A stretch of DNA of 8,315 nucleotides from Proteiniphilum sp. (GCA_012728465.1 JAAYFB010000037.1:1-8315); one strand, 5' to 3'. Positions 1-7,386 are shown, counted from the first letter of the stretch. The notes: generated by a model from the letters alone, not told the origin. Translations and numbers: made by a program.

Positions 1-975
1 GAAGGTTATTATAAATCAATAATAAATTGGCTTAGTAGTCAACACAATTATAATGTAAATAAAGAAGAGATAACTTTTGTGCCAGGGGTAGTTAAGGCAT
101 TTGCCTTTGCAATGGATGCTTTTACTAAAGAGGGAGACAATATTATAATTCAACCTCCCGTATATCACCCTTTTAGAATGGTGACAGAAGATTTAAAAAG
201 AAAAGTAGTAAATAATCCTTTGATACTTGAAGATGGAGATTATAAAATAGACATTGAAGGCCTTAGGAAAATAATCTCTGAAAAAGAGTGTAAAATACTA
301 ATCTTTTGTAGTCCGCATAACCCTGTAGGACGTGTATGGAGTCAAGAAGAACTTAGAGAGCTTGCTGAAATATGTTATGACAATAATATATTAGTTGTTT
401 CAGATGAAATTCATTCTGACTTTGCTTTATTTGGAAATAAGCATATTCCATTTGCAACAGTATCGGAAAAGGCAAGAGAAAACAGTATTACTCTTATGGC
501 ACCTAGTAAAACATTTAATATTGCTGGTATTGTAAGTTCTTTTGCTCTAATTCACAATAAAGATATTCAACAAAAGTATCTTGATTTTCTGGCACCTAGA
601 GAACTAGACAAAGGCACAATATACGCTTACACTGCCACGGAAGCTGCATACTCACAAGGCGGAGTATGGCTTGAAGAAGCAATAGATTATATTGAAAATA
701 ATATTTTATTCGTGCAAAATTATTTGGAGCAGTATATACCCCAAATAGAGGTAATAAATCCAGAATCTATGTTCCTACTCTGGCTTGATTGTCGCAAATT
801 GGGGTTATCACAAAATGATCTAGTAAGCTTGTTTGTGGATAAAGCGAACCTTGCATTAAATAATGGAATGATGTTTGGAAAAGAAGGGAATGGTTTTATG
901 AGACTGAATGTGGGTGTTCCAAAATCTGTATTGAATGAAGCTATGAACCGACTTCGTGATGCAATCAACAATTAA
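1..975 (+). CDS. MalY/PatB-type PLP-dependent C-S lyase / aminotransferase (5' end missing)
   Basis: This is a fold-type I pyridoxal-phosphate enzyme of the MalY/PatB branch. Family members cleave C-S bonds (cystathionine or cysteine beta-lyase activity) and resemble class I/II aminotransferases; they act in the cytoplasm. The reading frame is open from base 1, so the gene begins before the window. The internal GTG at 79 is only a convenient in-frame codon: the codons before it (GYYKSIINWL, then ITFVPGVV) match the conserved family region. Counting codons from base 1, visible landmarks are the CSPHNPVGR loop with Asn107, the SDEIHSD motif with Asp135 (contacts the PLP ring nitrogen), SKTFNIAG with Lys170 (Schiff-base lysine) and RLNVGVP with Arg301 (binds the substrate carboxylate). 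There are 324 visible residues; family proteins are about 390 long, so roughly 60-65 residues are missing. The stop is TAA at 973-975. C-S lyase versus aminotransferase specificity cannot be settled from sequence. Confidence 0.93.
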   Translation, partial: EGYYKSIINWLSSQHNYNVNKEEITFVPGVVKAFAFAMDAFTKEGDNIIIQPPVYHPFRMVTEDLKRKVVNNPLILEDGDYKIDIEGLRKIISEKECKILIFCSPHNPVGRVWSQEELRELAEICYDNNILVVSDEIHSDFALFGNKHIPFATVSEKARENSITLMAPSKTFNIAGIVSSFALIHNKDIQQKYLDFLAPRELDKGTIYAYTATEAAYSQGGVWLEEAIDYIENNILFVQNYLEQYIPQIEVINPESMFLLWLDCRKLGLSQNDLVSLFVDKANLALNNGMMFGKEGNGFMRLNVGVPKSVLNEAMNRLRDAINN

Positions 976-1068
976 ATACTAAAAATAGCTCCAAGAAAAC
1001 TATTTATTGAAGATATTGTTTAGTGTAAAATCGAAAAATATAATATTCTTAATTAATAAAATAACTAT

Positions 1069-1662
1069 ATGAAAATTTCAGACAGCAAATTTGTAACTGT
1101 AACATATGACTTATATGTAGGAGAGGGCGACGAACGTGAATTAATGGAAAGTGCTACATCAGAAAGACCACTTGAGTTTGTGTTTGGCACCAACTCAATG
1201 ATAAAAGCATTTGAGGATAACCTATATGGACTTGCCGAAGGTGATACTTTTAAATTTACAATAGAGCAGGATGATGCATATGGCGAATATGATGACTCAA
1301 GAGTTTTAGATTTGCCTTTAAGTATATTTGAGGTGGACGGCAAAATAGATGAGAGCATGCTTTTTGAAGGGAATACTCTTCCTATGATGGATGCTGATGG
1401 TAATAGATTGATGGGATCAATTGTATCTATCTCAGACAGTGAGGTTACTATGGACTTTAATCACCCATTGGCTGGTGAGACACTTCATTTTGAAGGAGCC
1501 GTTATTGGTGCACGCGAAGCATCAGCAGCAGAAATAGCAGCACTTGCTACAGGCGGCGGTTGTGAATGTAGCGGAGGTGGCTGTGGCTGTAGTGAAGGTG
1601 ATGATCACGATCATGACCACTCGCACAAAGGACACGGATGTGGCGGCGGTTGCTCGTGCTAA
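1069..1662 (+). CDS. slyD: SlyD-like FKBP-type peptidyl-prolyl cis-trans isomerase with Cys/His/Gly-rich metal-binding tail
   Basis: This 197-residue protein is a cytoplasmic prolyl isomerase and chaperone of the SlyD type. The FKBP core is seen in VTYDLYVGEG (near residue 11), PLEFVFGTNSMIKAFE (about 34-49), GLAEGDTFKF and EQDDAYGEYD. An insert-in-flap chaperone segment follows at roughly 70-125, and the core resumes at DFNHPLAGETLHFEG and ends near residue 150 (IGAREASAAEIAAL). The last 36 residues (162-197) are almost only Gly, Cys, His, Asp and Ser: Cys165, 167, 172, 174, 191, 195, 197 and His180, 182, 184, 186, 189. In E. coli SlyD a comparable tail binds Ni2+ and serves hydrogenase maturation; metal binding here is inferred from composition. 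No Shine-Dalgarno precedes the ATG, which directly begins the conserved N-terminus. A strong hairpin terminator lies 73 bases after the stop, so the gene is probably transcribed separately from the antiporter gene downstream. Confidence 0.94.
   Translation: MKISDSKFVTVTYDLYVGEGDERELMESATSERPLEFVFGTNSMIKAFEDNLYGLAEGDTFKFTIEQDDAYGEYDDSRVLDLPLSIFEVDGKIDESMLFEGNTLPMMDADGNRLMGSIVSISDSEVTMDFNHPLAGETLHFEGAVIGAREASAAEIAALATGGGCECSGGGCGCSEGDDHDHDHSHKGHGCGGGCSC
1552..1652 (+). repeat. Direct 11-bp repeat bracketing the SlyD metal-binding tail
   Basis: GGCGGCGGTTG occurs at 1552-1562 and again at 1642-1652. The copies are exactly 90 bases apart and in the same reading frame, encoding Gly-Gly-Gly-Cys at residues 162-165 and 192-195. 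The segment between them carries all five tail histidines and five of the seven tail cysteines when the first copy's Cys is counted. Repeat identity may simply reflect selection for Gly/Cys codons in a low-complexity tail. Confidence 0.7.
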
Positions 1663-1714
1663 TGGAATTGTATAGGATGAATAGCAACATGGGTATAGAT
1701 GTTTTCTATTCCAT
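1662..1714 (+). other. Imperfect inverted repeat directly after slyD
   Basis: ATGGAAT (1662-1668) is complementary to ATTCCAT (1708-1714). Between them AACAT (1686-1690) can pair with ATGTT (1699-1703) around an 8-base loop. The outer and inner stems are joined by unpaired bases on the left side, so this is a weak branched hairpin. It has no T-tract and could be a 3' mRNA stabilising structure or chance; the strong terminator just downstream is the more credible signal. Confidence 0.3.
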
Positions 1715-1735
1715 GTATTGAAGCTTTTGAAATAC

Positions 1736-1776
1736 AAAACTCATGATGGAACTAAAGTGTTTCATTATGAGTTTTT
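1736..1776 (+). terminator. Strong intrinsic terminator after slyD
   Basis: The arm 1736-1752 (AAAACTCATGATGGAAC) pairs with 1759-1775 along 17 base pairs, 15 Watson-Crick and 2 G-U, closing a 6-base loop (TAAAGT, 1753-1758). The 3' arm ends in a T run (1772-1776) and the 5' arm begins with an A run, so the element could terminate from both sides, although no minus-strand gene is present in this window. It separates slyD from the antiporter gene. Confidence 0.85.
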
Positions 1777-1790
1777 ACTCTATATCTTAT

Positions 1791-1811
1791 TTGTATTTAT
1801 TGAATATACAA
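1791..1811. promoter_or_regulatory. Small palindrome upstream of the antiporter gene, possible operator
   Basis: TTGTAT (1791-1796) and ATACAA (1806-1811) form a 6-bp dyad separated by 9 bases, about 60 bases before the antiporter start and just past the slyD terminator. The position suits a regulator site near the antiporter promoter, but a 6-bp dyad in AT-rich DNA can easily arise by chance. I could not find a clean TAnnTTTG element in this gap. Confidence 0.2.
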
Positions 1812-1871
1812 TACTTAATAAAAAAGAAAGCAGACAGTATTATATTAACAACACTATAAAAAGAAGTGCTT

Positions 1872-3968
1872 ATGTTTCTCTCATTTAGTTTATCGCTGCC
1901 CATGACTAATCCAACTGTGCAGTTTTTGATATTGTTCATAATAATCTTTTTTGCCCCAATAATCTTCAAGAAAATCAGAATACCTTCTCTAATAGGTCTT
2001 ATTATAGCAGGAGCAATAATAGGACCTTTTGGATTATCTCTGATGTTGCGAGATAGCAATATGATAATGTTGGGCAATGCAGGATTGCTATATATAATGT
2101 TTCTTGCAGGTATTGAAATAGATGTAGAGGAGTTTAAAAAGAACAGTTCTAAAAGTATTGTATTTGGATTAATAACATTTATAATACCGATGATAATAGG
2201 TTTTTTTGCAGGACGCTTTTTGCTAAACTTAAATGAAGTATCATCAATACTCTTGGCAAGCATGTTTGCATCACACACACTCATTGCATATCCTTTGATA
2301 AGTAAATTAGGTGCAGGAAAAAACAGAGCTGTGACTATAACCATTGGAGGAACAATGATTACTGACACGCTAGCACTACTTGTGCTTGCAGTAATAATGG
2401 CCATGCACAGTGGAAAAGTAAATATAGCCTTTTGGACACAACTGTCCATATCTATGATCATATTTGCTTTGGTTATAATACTCCTTTTCCCAATATTTAC
2501 TAGATGGTTTTTCAAAAAAAGTAGCGATAGTACTTCTCAGTTCATCTTCGTTATCTCTATGGTTTTCCTTGGTGGATTCTTGGCCGAACTTGCAGGAGTA
2601 GAAGCTATTATTGGTGCTTTCTTAGCAGGATTACCCCTGAATAAACTTATTCCATCGGTTTCGCCTTTGATGAATAGAATTGATTTCGTGGGAAACGCAA
2701 TATTTATCCCTATATTTCTTATTAGTGTGGGCATGCTGATAGATTATAAAGCTTTTGTGACGGGGTGGGAAACTGTAAAAGTGGCTGTTGTAATGACTGT
2801 TGTGGCCACGTTATCAAAATTTATTGCAGCATATATAACTCAAAAAATATACGGTTACACTAATGCAGAACGCAAGCTTATATTTGGATTAAGCAATGCA
2901 CAGGCTGCAGCTACGTTAGCGGCAATTACGGTGGCGCACGGTGTAGGATTACTTGATGATACTATACTAAACGGTACTATTGTAATGATTCTAGTAACTT
3001 GTACTGTAGCATCATTGAGAGCACAAAAGGGAGCAATGGAGGCAGTGATAGAGGGTGGAGAACTGCAAGCAGAAAATTCAGCATATGATGAAAAAATATT
3101 GATTCCTATTGCAAATAAGGATACTATGAAGGATTTGATAGAACTTAGTTTAGTCATCAAATCTAAATCAAACTTTGACGGAGTATATGCTCTCAATATA
3201 ATAAATAGTACAGAAGTAGAGCCCAAATCTGAAAAAGAGTCGGTTAAACTTCTTGATACCGCTGTTAAACTAGGTGCAGCTGCCGAAACAATAATTAAAC
3301 CTCTAATAAGATATGACACTAATATTCCTTATGGCATATTAGGTATAGTGAGGAAGTATAATATTACTGATTTGGTTATGGGATTACATATCAAACAAGA
3401 AATATCTGAGTCGTTTCTAGGAAACTTAGTCGAAGGCGTTTTGAGTAAAACAGACACTACAACTATTATTTTTAAAGCGATGCAGCCATTATCTACTATT
3501 AAAAGACGAATGGTAATAATCCCCCCAAATGCAGACATGGAGATTGGGTTTCCATTTTGGTTATCTAAGGTATGGAATTTGGGTCGAAATTCAGGAACTA
3601 AGATTAGTTTCTATGCCAACGAAATACAAATAGATAAATTAAAAAGAATACATAAATTACACCCTATTGATGCAGACTTTCATATCTTTGATGATTGGAA
3701 TGATTTTTTAGTGTTGGCAAAAGAATTGAAAAAGGATGAAGGAGTAGTAATTATTATGAGTAGATTGCGTGAGGCATCGTATCATGAAACTATGAAACGA
3801 ATACCCGACTACTTAAATAAGTACTTTACAAAGAGTAATTTTATGCTTATATACCCAATTCAAACTACAGTGTCTGATGATTATCATAATGATATGACTA
3901 ACGCAGCAGTGCAAGCGTCTTTAAAGAGCCTAGGAGGCTTTGGACAAACAGTAGCTTCTATAACTTAA
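1872..3968 (+). CDS. CPA2-type cation:proton antiporter with two C-terminal Usp-like domains
   Basis: This is a 698-residue inner-membrane protein that probably exchanges Na+ or K+ for H+. The first ~390 residues form a Na+/H+ exchanger domain with about 12 hydrophobic helices, starting at VQFLILFIIIFF. Family marks are FLAGIEIDVEEFKK, the helix-4 segment SHTLIAYP, the ion-binding helix TMITDTLALLVLAV (Thr164-Asp165, where other families carry DD, ND or QD), ISVGMLIDY and SNAQAAATLAAITVAHG. From about residue 406 the protein is soluble: EKILIPIAN begins one universal-stress-protein-like fold, with a G-rich segment at ~504-535, and RRMVIIPP near 545 begins a second. These cytoplasmic domains probably regulate transport, but their ligand is unknown. 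Three starts are possible: GTG 1866, ATG 1872 and ATG 1902. I chose ATG 1872 because a weak AGAAG lies just upstream. aroC follows after 50 bases with no terminator visible, so the two may share a transcript. The transported ion cannot be read from sequence. Confidence 0.9.
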   Translation: MFLSFSLSLPMTNPTVQFLILFIIIFFAPIIFKKIRIPSLIGLIIAGAIIGPFGLSLMLRDSNMIMLGNAGLLYIMFLAGIEIDVEEFKKNSSKSIVFGLITFIIPMIIGFFAGRFLLNLNEVSSILLASMFASHTLIAYPLISKLGAGKNRAVTITIGGTMITDTLALLVLAVIMAMHSGKVNIAFWTQLSISMIIFALVIILLFPIFTRWFFKKSSDSTSQFIFVISMVFLGGFLAELAGVEAIIGAFLAGLPLNKLIPSVSPLMNRIDFVGNAIFIPIFLISVGMLIDYKAFVTGWETVKVAVVMTVVATLSKFIAAYITQKIYGYTNAERKLIFGLSNAQAAATLAAITVAHGVGLLDDTILNGTIVMILVTCTVASLRAQKGAMEAVIEGGELQAENSAYDEKILIPIANKDTMKDLIELSLVIKSKSNFDGVYALNIINSTEVEPKSEKESVKLLDTAVKLGAAAETIIKPLIRYDTNIPYGILGIVRKYNITDLVMGLHIKQEISESFLGNLVEGVLSKTDTTTIIFKAMQPLSTIKRRMVIIPPNADMEIGFPFWLSKVWNLGRNSGTKISFYANEIQIDKLKRIHKLHPIDADFHIFDDWNDFLVLAKELKKDEGVVIIMSRLREASYHETMKRIPDYLNKYFTKSNFMLIYPIQTTVSDDYHNDMTNAAVQASLKSLGGFGQTVASIT

Positions 3969-4018
3969 CAAACATATATTATTTAGAAATTAAAAAATAA
4001 AGTGATTAAAACGAGATA

Positions 4019-5089
4019 ATGAATACATTTGGAAATATATTTAAGCTCAGTTCTTTCGGTGAATCGCATGGAGCAGCAGTAGGTGGAGTTATCGATGGCT
4101 GCCCAGCTGGTGTGGAGCTAGATTTAGATTTTATTCAAAACGAATTAGACAGGCGACGCCCTGGGCAATCTCGCATTACTACGCCACGCGAGGAATTAGA
4201 TAAAGTTGAGATTTTATCTGGAGTTTTTGAAGGAAAGACAACAGGGACTCCAATCGGCTTTATTGTTAGAAATAAAAACCAACAATCGTCTGATTACAAT
4301 AATATTATCGAAGCTTTTAGACCTTCTCATGCAGATTATACTTATTTAAAAAAATATGGTCGTCGTGATCATAGAGGAGGTGGACGCTCATCGGCTAGAG
4401 AAACTATTGCCCGCGTTGTAGCTGGAGCGGTAGCAAAGTTATTTTTGAAACAAATAGGCGTATCTATAGTTGGATATACTTCTCAAGTGGGGTCGATAAA
4501 AGTGGAGCAAGACTATAAAGATCTTGACTTTTCTAAGATTAAGGATACCGCTGTAAGATGTCCCGATATAGAAAAGGCTGATAAGATGATTAAACTAATA
4601 AAAGAGGTTCAATATAAAGGTGATACTATTGGAGGTGTAGTTACTTGCATTGCTAGTGGTGTTCCCGTTGGTTTGGGAGAACCTGTATTTGGTAAGCTTC
4701 ATGCTGCACTAGGAAGTGCAATGCTAGGAATAAATGCAGTTAAGGGCTTTGAATATGGACATGGATTTGATGTAAGTCGTCCAGGTTCAGAGTTAAACGA
4801 TTCATTTTATGATGATAATGGTATTATAAGGACTAGAACAAATAATTCAGGAGGAATCCAGGCAGGTATTTCTAATGGTGAAGATATATATTTTAGAGTA
4901 GCATTCAAACCTGTCTCAACAATATTGATGGAGCAAGATACTGTTGATATTCATGGTAAAGATACGGTAATAAAAGCAAGAGGTCGTCACGATCCATGTG
5001 TTTTGCCACGTGCAGTACCTATTGTGGAGGCAATGGCAGCTATGGTGATTATGGACTACTATTTGCTTGCGAAAGCAAATAATGTATAG
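4019..5089 (+). CDS. aroC: Chorismate synthase
   Basis: The enzyme converts 5-enolpyruvylshikimate-3-phosphate to chorismate, the last step of the shikimate pathway, using reduced FMN in the cytoplasm. All family signatures are present in a 356-residue protein of normal length: [20 protein letters not shown] with His17, [43 protein letters not shown] with His118 (the second catalytic histidine), [16 protein letters not shown], and [18 protein letters not shown] with Asp325. Position 282 is Ala in [10 protein letters not shown], where many relatives have Gly; this looks like a mild variant. The N-terminus [18 protein letters not shown] is exactly what the family shows, which fixes the ATG at 4019 even though no good ribosome binding site precedes it. 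No hairpin separates it from the antiporter gene 50 bases upstream, and it ends at a clear terminator, so it is probably the last gene of that transcript. No other shikimate-pathway gene is nearby. Confidence 0.98.
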   Translation: MNTFGNIFKLSSFGESHGAAVGGVIDGCPAGVELDLDFIQNELDRRRPGQSRITTPREELDKVEILSGVFEGKTTGTPIGFIVRNKNQQSSDYNNIIEAFRPSHADYTYLKKYGRRDHRGGGRSSARETIARVVAGAVAKLFLKQIGVSIVGYTSQVGSIKVEQDYKDLDFSKIKDTAVRCPDIEKADKMIKLIKEVQYKGDTIGGVVTCIASGVPVGLGEPVFGKLHAALGSAMLGINAVKGFEYGHGFDVSRPGSELNDSFYDDNGIIRTRTNNSGGIQAGISNGEDIYFRVAFKPVSTILMEQDTVDIHGKDTVIKARGRHDPCVLPRAVPIVEAMAAMVIMDYYLLAKANNV

Positions 5090-5143
5090 CCCAACTACAT
5101 ATATATTTAGTAGATAAATAGTATTTTATAGCATGTATTTATT

Positions 5144-5175
5144 GCTGACAATTGATACGTTAATTGTCAGCTTTT
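5144..5175 (+). terminator. Intrinsic terminator after aroC
   Basis: GCTGACAATT (5144-5153) pairs perfectly with AATTGTCAGC (5162-5171). Two further pairs, G-U and A-U, extend the stem to 12 and leave a 4-base loop TACG (5156-5159), which as RNA fits the UNCG tetraloop class although the closing pair is A-U. TTTT follows at 5172-5175. The hairpin lies about 55 bases after the aroC stop and about 35 before the MATE start, so it should end the antiporter-aroC transcript. Confidence 0.85.
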
Positions 5176-5210
5176 AAGTGTTGCTCATTGTGCAAATTTT
5201 AAATTAAGAA

Positions 5211-6578
5211 GTGAGTTCAAATAATCAAGAAAAATTAGAAGCCATTCGCGACTTTACGCAGGGTAGTATATTTAAGCAACTAATAAAACTAGCAATGCCT
5301 ATTATGGCAGTAAGTTTTATTCAGATGACATACACAATGGTTGATATCATCTGGATTGGTCGTCTTGGAAGCAAATCAGTAGCAGCAGTAGGCTCTGTTG
5401 GATTGCTAATGTGGATGATGAATTCATTTGCATTACTTTCTAAAGTTAGTGCAGAAGTTTCGATTGGACAATCTATAGGAGCCAGACGATTAGATAAGGC
5501 TAAAATATATGCTTCACACACTACTACTATTGCTTTAATATTGGGGGTAAGTTTTGCCGTTTTATTTTTAATATTTCCACAAACCGTTGTTTCATTTTTT
5601 AAACTAGATACGGATATACACATAATTGCCGTTGATTATCTTCGACTAGTAATTATCGGAATCCCAATCATGTTTTTAATATTGAACTTCTCTGGTGTTT
5701 ACATTGGTTCAGGAAGAAGCGATATCCCTTTTTATTTTAATGCGATAGGATTAGTGTTTAATATAATATTAGACCCTATTTTAATATTTGGATTAGGATT
5801 TTTTCCTAAGTTAGGAACCCAAGGAGCTGCTGTTGCAACAGTATTCTCACAATCTGTAGTGCTTGTACTATTTATTTGGCATCTACGTTCAAAAAAAGGA
5901 GCATTGGGCAACTTCTCATTCTTCATTAAACCTCGTAAAAGCTATACATTAAATATCTTAAAGCTAGGTATCCCAGTAGCCGCTATGAATGTGTATTTTT
6001 CAATAATTAATATGAATCTTACTCGTATCGCATCTATTCATGGTGGGCATCTTGGTGTTACTAGCCAAACTACAGGTGGGCAAATTGAGGGTATCACATG
6101 GAACACATCCCAAGGATTTGCAACTGCTTTAGGCAGTTTTGTGGCTCAAAATTATGGTGCTGGAAGAATGGAGAGAGCACGGCGTGCATATAGATACACA
6201 TTAATCGCTATGACAACCCTGGGCATTATAGTAACTTGGGCTTTTATGTTCCATGGCAATGATATATTCTCAATATTCATTCCCGAGCGAGAGGCATGGC
6301 TTGCCGGTGGTAACTACTTGTATATTATGGCTTTTTCTCAAATATTTATGATGCTAGAACTTACTACCCAAGGGATGTTTAATGGTTTAGGTAGAACATC
6401 ACCTCCTGCAATTATTAGCATAATTTTCAATACAATTCGTATTCCTCTAGCAATATTATTGGCAAAACCAATGGGTATTAATGGGGTTTGGTGGGCTATT
6501 AGTATTTCATCGTTTTTCAAGGGAATTGTATTAATGATGTGGTATCTGTTAGTGCAAAAGAGACTGTTGGGTAAATAG
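5211..6578 (+). CDS. MATE-family multidrug/toxin efflux transporter
   Basis: This 455-residue inner-membrane protein belongs to the multidrug and toxic compound extrusion family, which exports cationic or aromatic compounds in exchange for Na+ or H+. It has about 12 hydrophobic helices in two homologous halves. The first half opens with KLAMPIMAVSFIQMTYTMVDIIWIGRLG, residues about 26-53 (helix 1 and the loop after it), followed by SVAAVGSVGLL. The second half opens with LKLGIPVAAMNVYFSIINM and contains the NTSQGFATALGSFVAQNYGAG segment typical of the family (GxxxAxGxxVAQNxGA pattern). The start is GTG at 5211: an in-frame TAA at 5205-5207 rules out anything further upstream, and the next in-frame Met is at residue 29, already inside helix 1. 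No strong Shine-Dalgarno is present. The aroC terminator just upstream implies its own promoter in 5176-5210 or readthrough, but no clear element is seen. The substrate is not predictable; NorM-like and DinF-like branches are both possible. Confidence 0.93.
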   Translation: MSSNNQEKLEAIRDFTQGSIFKQLIKLAMPIMAVSFIQMTYTMVDIIWIGRLGSKSVAAVGSVGLLMWMMNSFALLSKVSAEVSIGQSIGARRLDKAKIYASHTTTIALILGVSFAVLFLIFPQTVVSFFKLDTDIHIIAVDYLRLVIIGIPIMFLILNFSGVYIGSGRSDIPFYFNAIGLVFNIILDPILIFGLGFFPKLGTQGAAVATVFSQSVVLVLFIWHLRSKKGALGNFSFFIKPRKSYTLNILKLGIPVAAMNVYFSIINMNLTRIASIHGGHLGVTSQTTGGQIEGITWNTSQGFATALGSFVAQNYGAGRMERARRAYRYTLIAMTTLGIIVTWAFMFHGNDIFSIFIPEREAWLAGGNYLYIMAFSQIFMMLELTTQGMFNGLGRTSPPAIISIIFNTIRIPLAILLAKPMGINGVWWAISISSFFKGIVLMMWYLLVQKRLLGK

Positions 6579-6614
6579 GCATTGGTTTTAACAGACAATA
6601 TTCTTTTTTATTTC

Positions 6615-6622
6615 TATCTTTG
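6615..6622 (+). promoter_or_regulatory. Bacteroidota-type -7 promoter element (TATCTTTG) for the cyclophilin gene
   Basis: TATCTTTG matches the TAnnTTTG -7 consensus of the primary sigma factor of Bacteroidota. It lies 41 bases before the cyclophilin start, in the 85-base gap after the MATE gene, giving a short 5' leader. A well-spaced -33 TTTG is not visible; the nearest TTG (6582-6584) is farther away than usual. The eight-base match alone is modest evidence. Confidence 0.5.
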
Positions 6623-6663
6623 TTATACTGTTTAAAATTCATTCTCAATTTTTTTATAAAACT

Positions 6664-7386
6664 ATGAGGTCTATTTATTGGCTATTATTATTAGCCACAA
6701 TACTAATCACTGGAGTATCTTGCTCTTCGCTCAAATCGGGTGGACAAAAAGAGCAAATGGTCTTGATTACAACCACTGAAGGAGACATAAAGATAAAACT
6801 ATATAACGAAACACCACTTCATCGCGATAATTTTAAAAAGCTCGTTAAGTCTAAGTTTTACAATGACGTTTTATTTCATCGTGTCATAAGTGAATTTATG
6901 ATTCAAGCAGGCGATCCAGATTCTAAAAAAGCTGAGAATGGAGTTCACTTGGGTAGCGGGAGTGTAGGCTACACCATACCTGCAGAATTTAGAACTCCAC
7001 ACAAATATCATAAGAAAGGAGCTTTAGCAGCTGCTCGTATTGGTGATAATGTAAATCCCCAAAAGGAGTCATCGGGTAGCCAATTCTATATTGTGGTGGG
7101 TAAAACTTATACCGATCAACAATTAGATATAATGCAGCGTGACAAATCAGCTAGATATTCAACACCAGGTGAGGGAAACGATTTACGATATTTATTTAGT
7201 GAGCAAGCACGAAATGATTATAAAACTATAGGTGGTACGCCCAACTTAGATGGAAATTATACAGTATTTGGTGAAGTAGTAGAGGGGTTAGACATTGCAG
7301 AGAAAATATCTAAAGTGGAGACTAATAGTTCTGATAGACCTTTAAACGATATTAGAGTTTTAAAGATGAAGTTGGTCAGAAAATAG
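6664..7386 (+). CDS. Cyclophilin-type peptidyl-prolyl cis-trans isomerase, probable lipoprotein
   Basis: This 240-residue protein is an exported prolyl isomerase of the cyclophilin family. An N-terminal hydrophobic stretch (IYWLLLLATILITGVSC) ends in Cys20, a likely lipidation site, so the protein is probably anchored to a membrane facing the periplasm. The lipobox is unusual because Gly17, not Leu or Val, sits at -3. No acidic run follows the Cys, which argues against the surface-export signal known from some Bacteroidota lipoproteins. The cyclophilin domain runs from residue ~32: FHRVISEFMIQAGDP carries Arg73, Phe78 and Gln81, equivalent to the catalytic Arg55, Phe60 and Gln63 of human CypA, and GSQFYIVVG carries Gln140-Phe141. 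LDGNYTVFGEV has Tyr199 where CypA has His126, as in bacterial PpiA-like proteins. About 40 extra residues (roughly 150-190, charged and hydrophilic) separate GSQFYIV from LDGNYTVFG. The Stealth gene follows after 42 bases with no terminator seen, so cotranscription is likely. Confidence 0.93.
   Translation: MRSIYWLLLLATILITGVSCSSLKSGGQKEQMVLITTTEGDIKIKLYNETPLHRDNFKKLVKSKFYNDVLFHRVISEFMIQAGDPDSKKAENGVHLGSGSVGYTIPAEFRTPHKYHKKGALAAARIGDNVNPQKESSGSQFYIVVGKTYTDQQLDIMQRDKSARYSTPGEGNDLRYLFSEQARNDYKTIGGTPNLDGNYTVFGEVVEGLDIAEKISKVETNSSDRPLNDIRVLKMKLVRK

Noticed and set aside
79..81. GTG at 79 as the true start of the malY-like gene
   Set aside because: The upstream in-frame codons from base 1 encode conserved family sequence, so the gene starts before the window.
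983..1005. AAATAG / CTATTT hairpin just after the malY-like gene
   Set aside because: The stem is only six AT-rich pairs around an 11-base loop with no proper T tract; too weak to call a terminator.
1603..1630. GATCACGATCATGACCAC stretch as a possible satellite or CRISPR-like repeat
   Set aside because: It is explained by alternating Asp and His codons in the SlyD tail; there are no spaced identical units.
1522..1737. Minus-strand open frame over the SlyD tail
   Set aside because: It is the complement of the low-complexity Gly/Cys/His codons (Thr/Ala runs) and has no independent support.
1787..2515. Long minus-strand open frame of 242 codons opposite the antiporter gene
   Set aside because: It mirrors the hydrophobic coding of a clear plus-strand membrane protein, has low-complexity Ile/Asn/Ser content and resembles no family; it is a shadow frame.
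2855..3319. Minus-strand open frame of 154 codons inside the antiporter gene
   Set aside because: It lies fully within a strongly supported coding region, and its Ser/Ile-rich translation has no recognisable motif.
1069..7386. Two prolyl isomerases of different families (SlyD and cyclophilin) in one window as a linked system
   Set aside because: They are separated by three unrelated genes and at least two terminators, and act in different compartments; proximity is probably coincidental.
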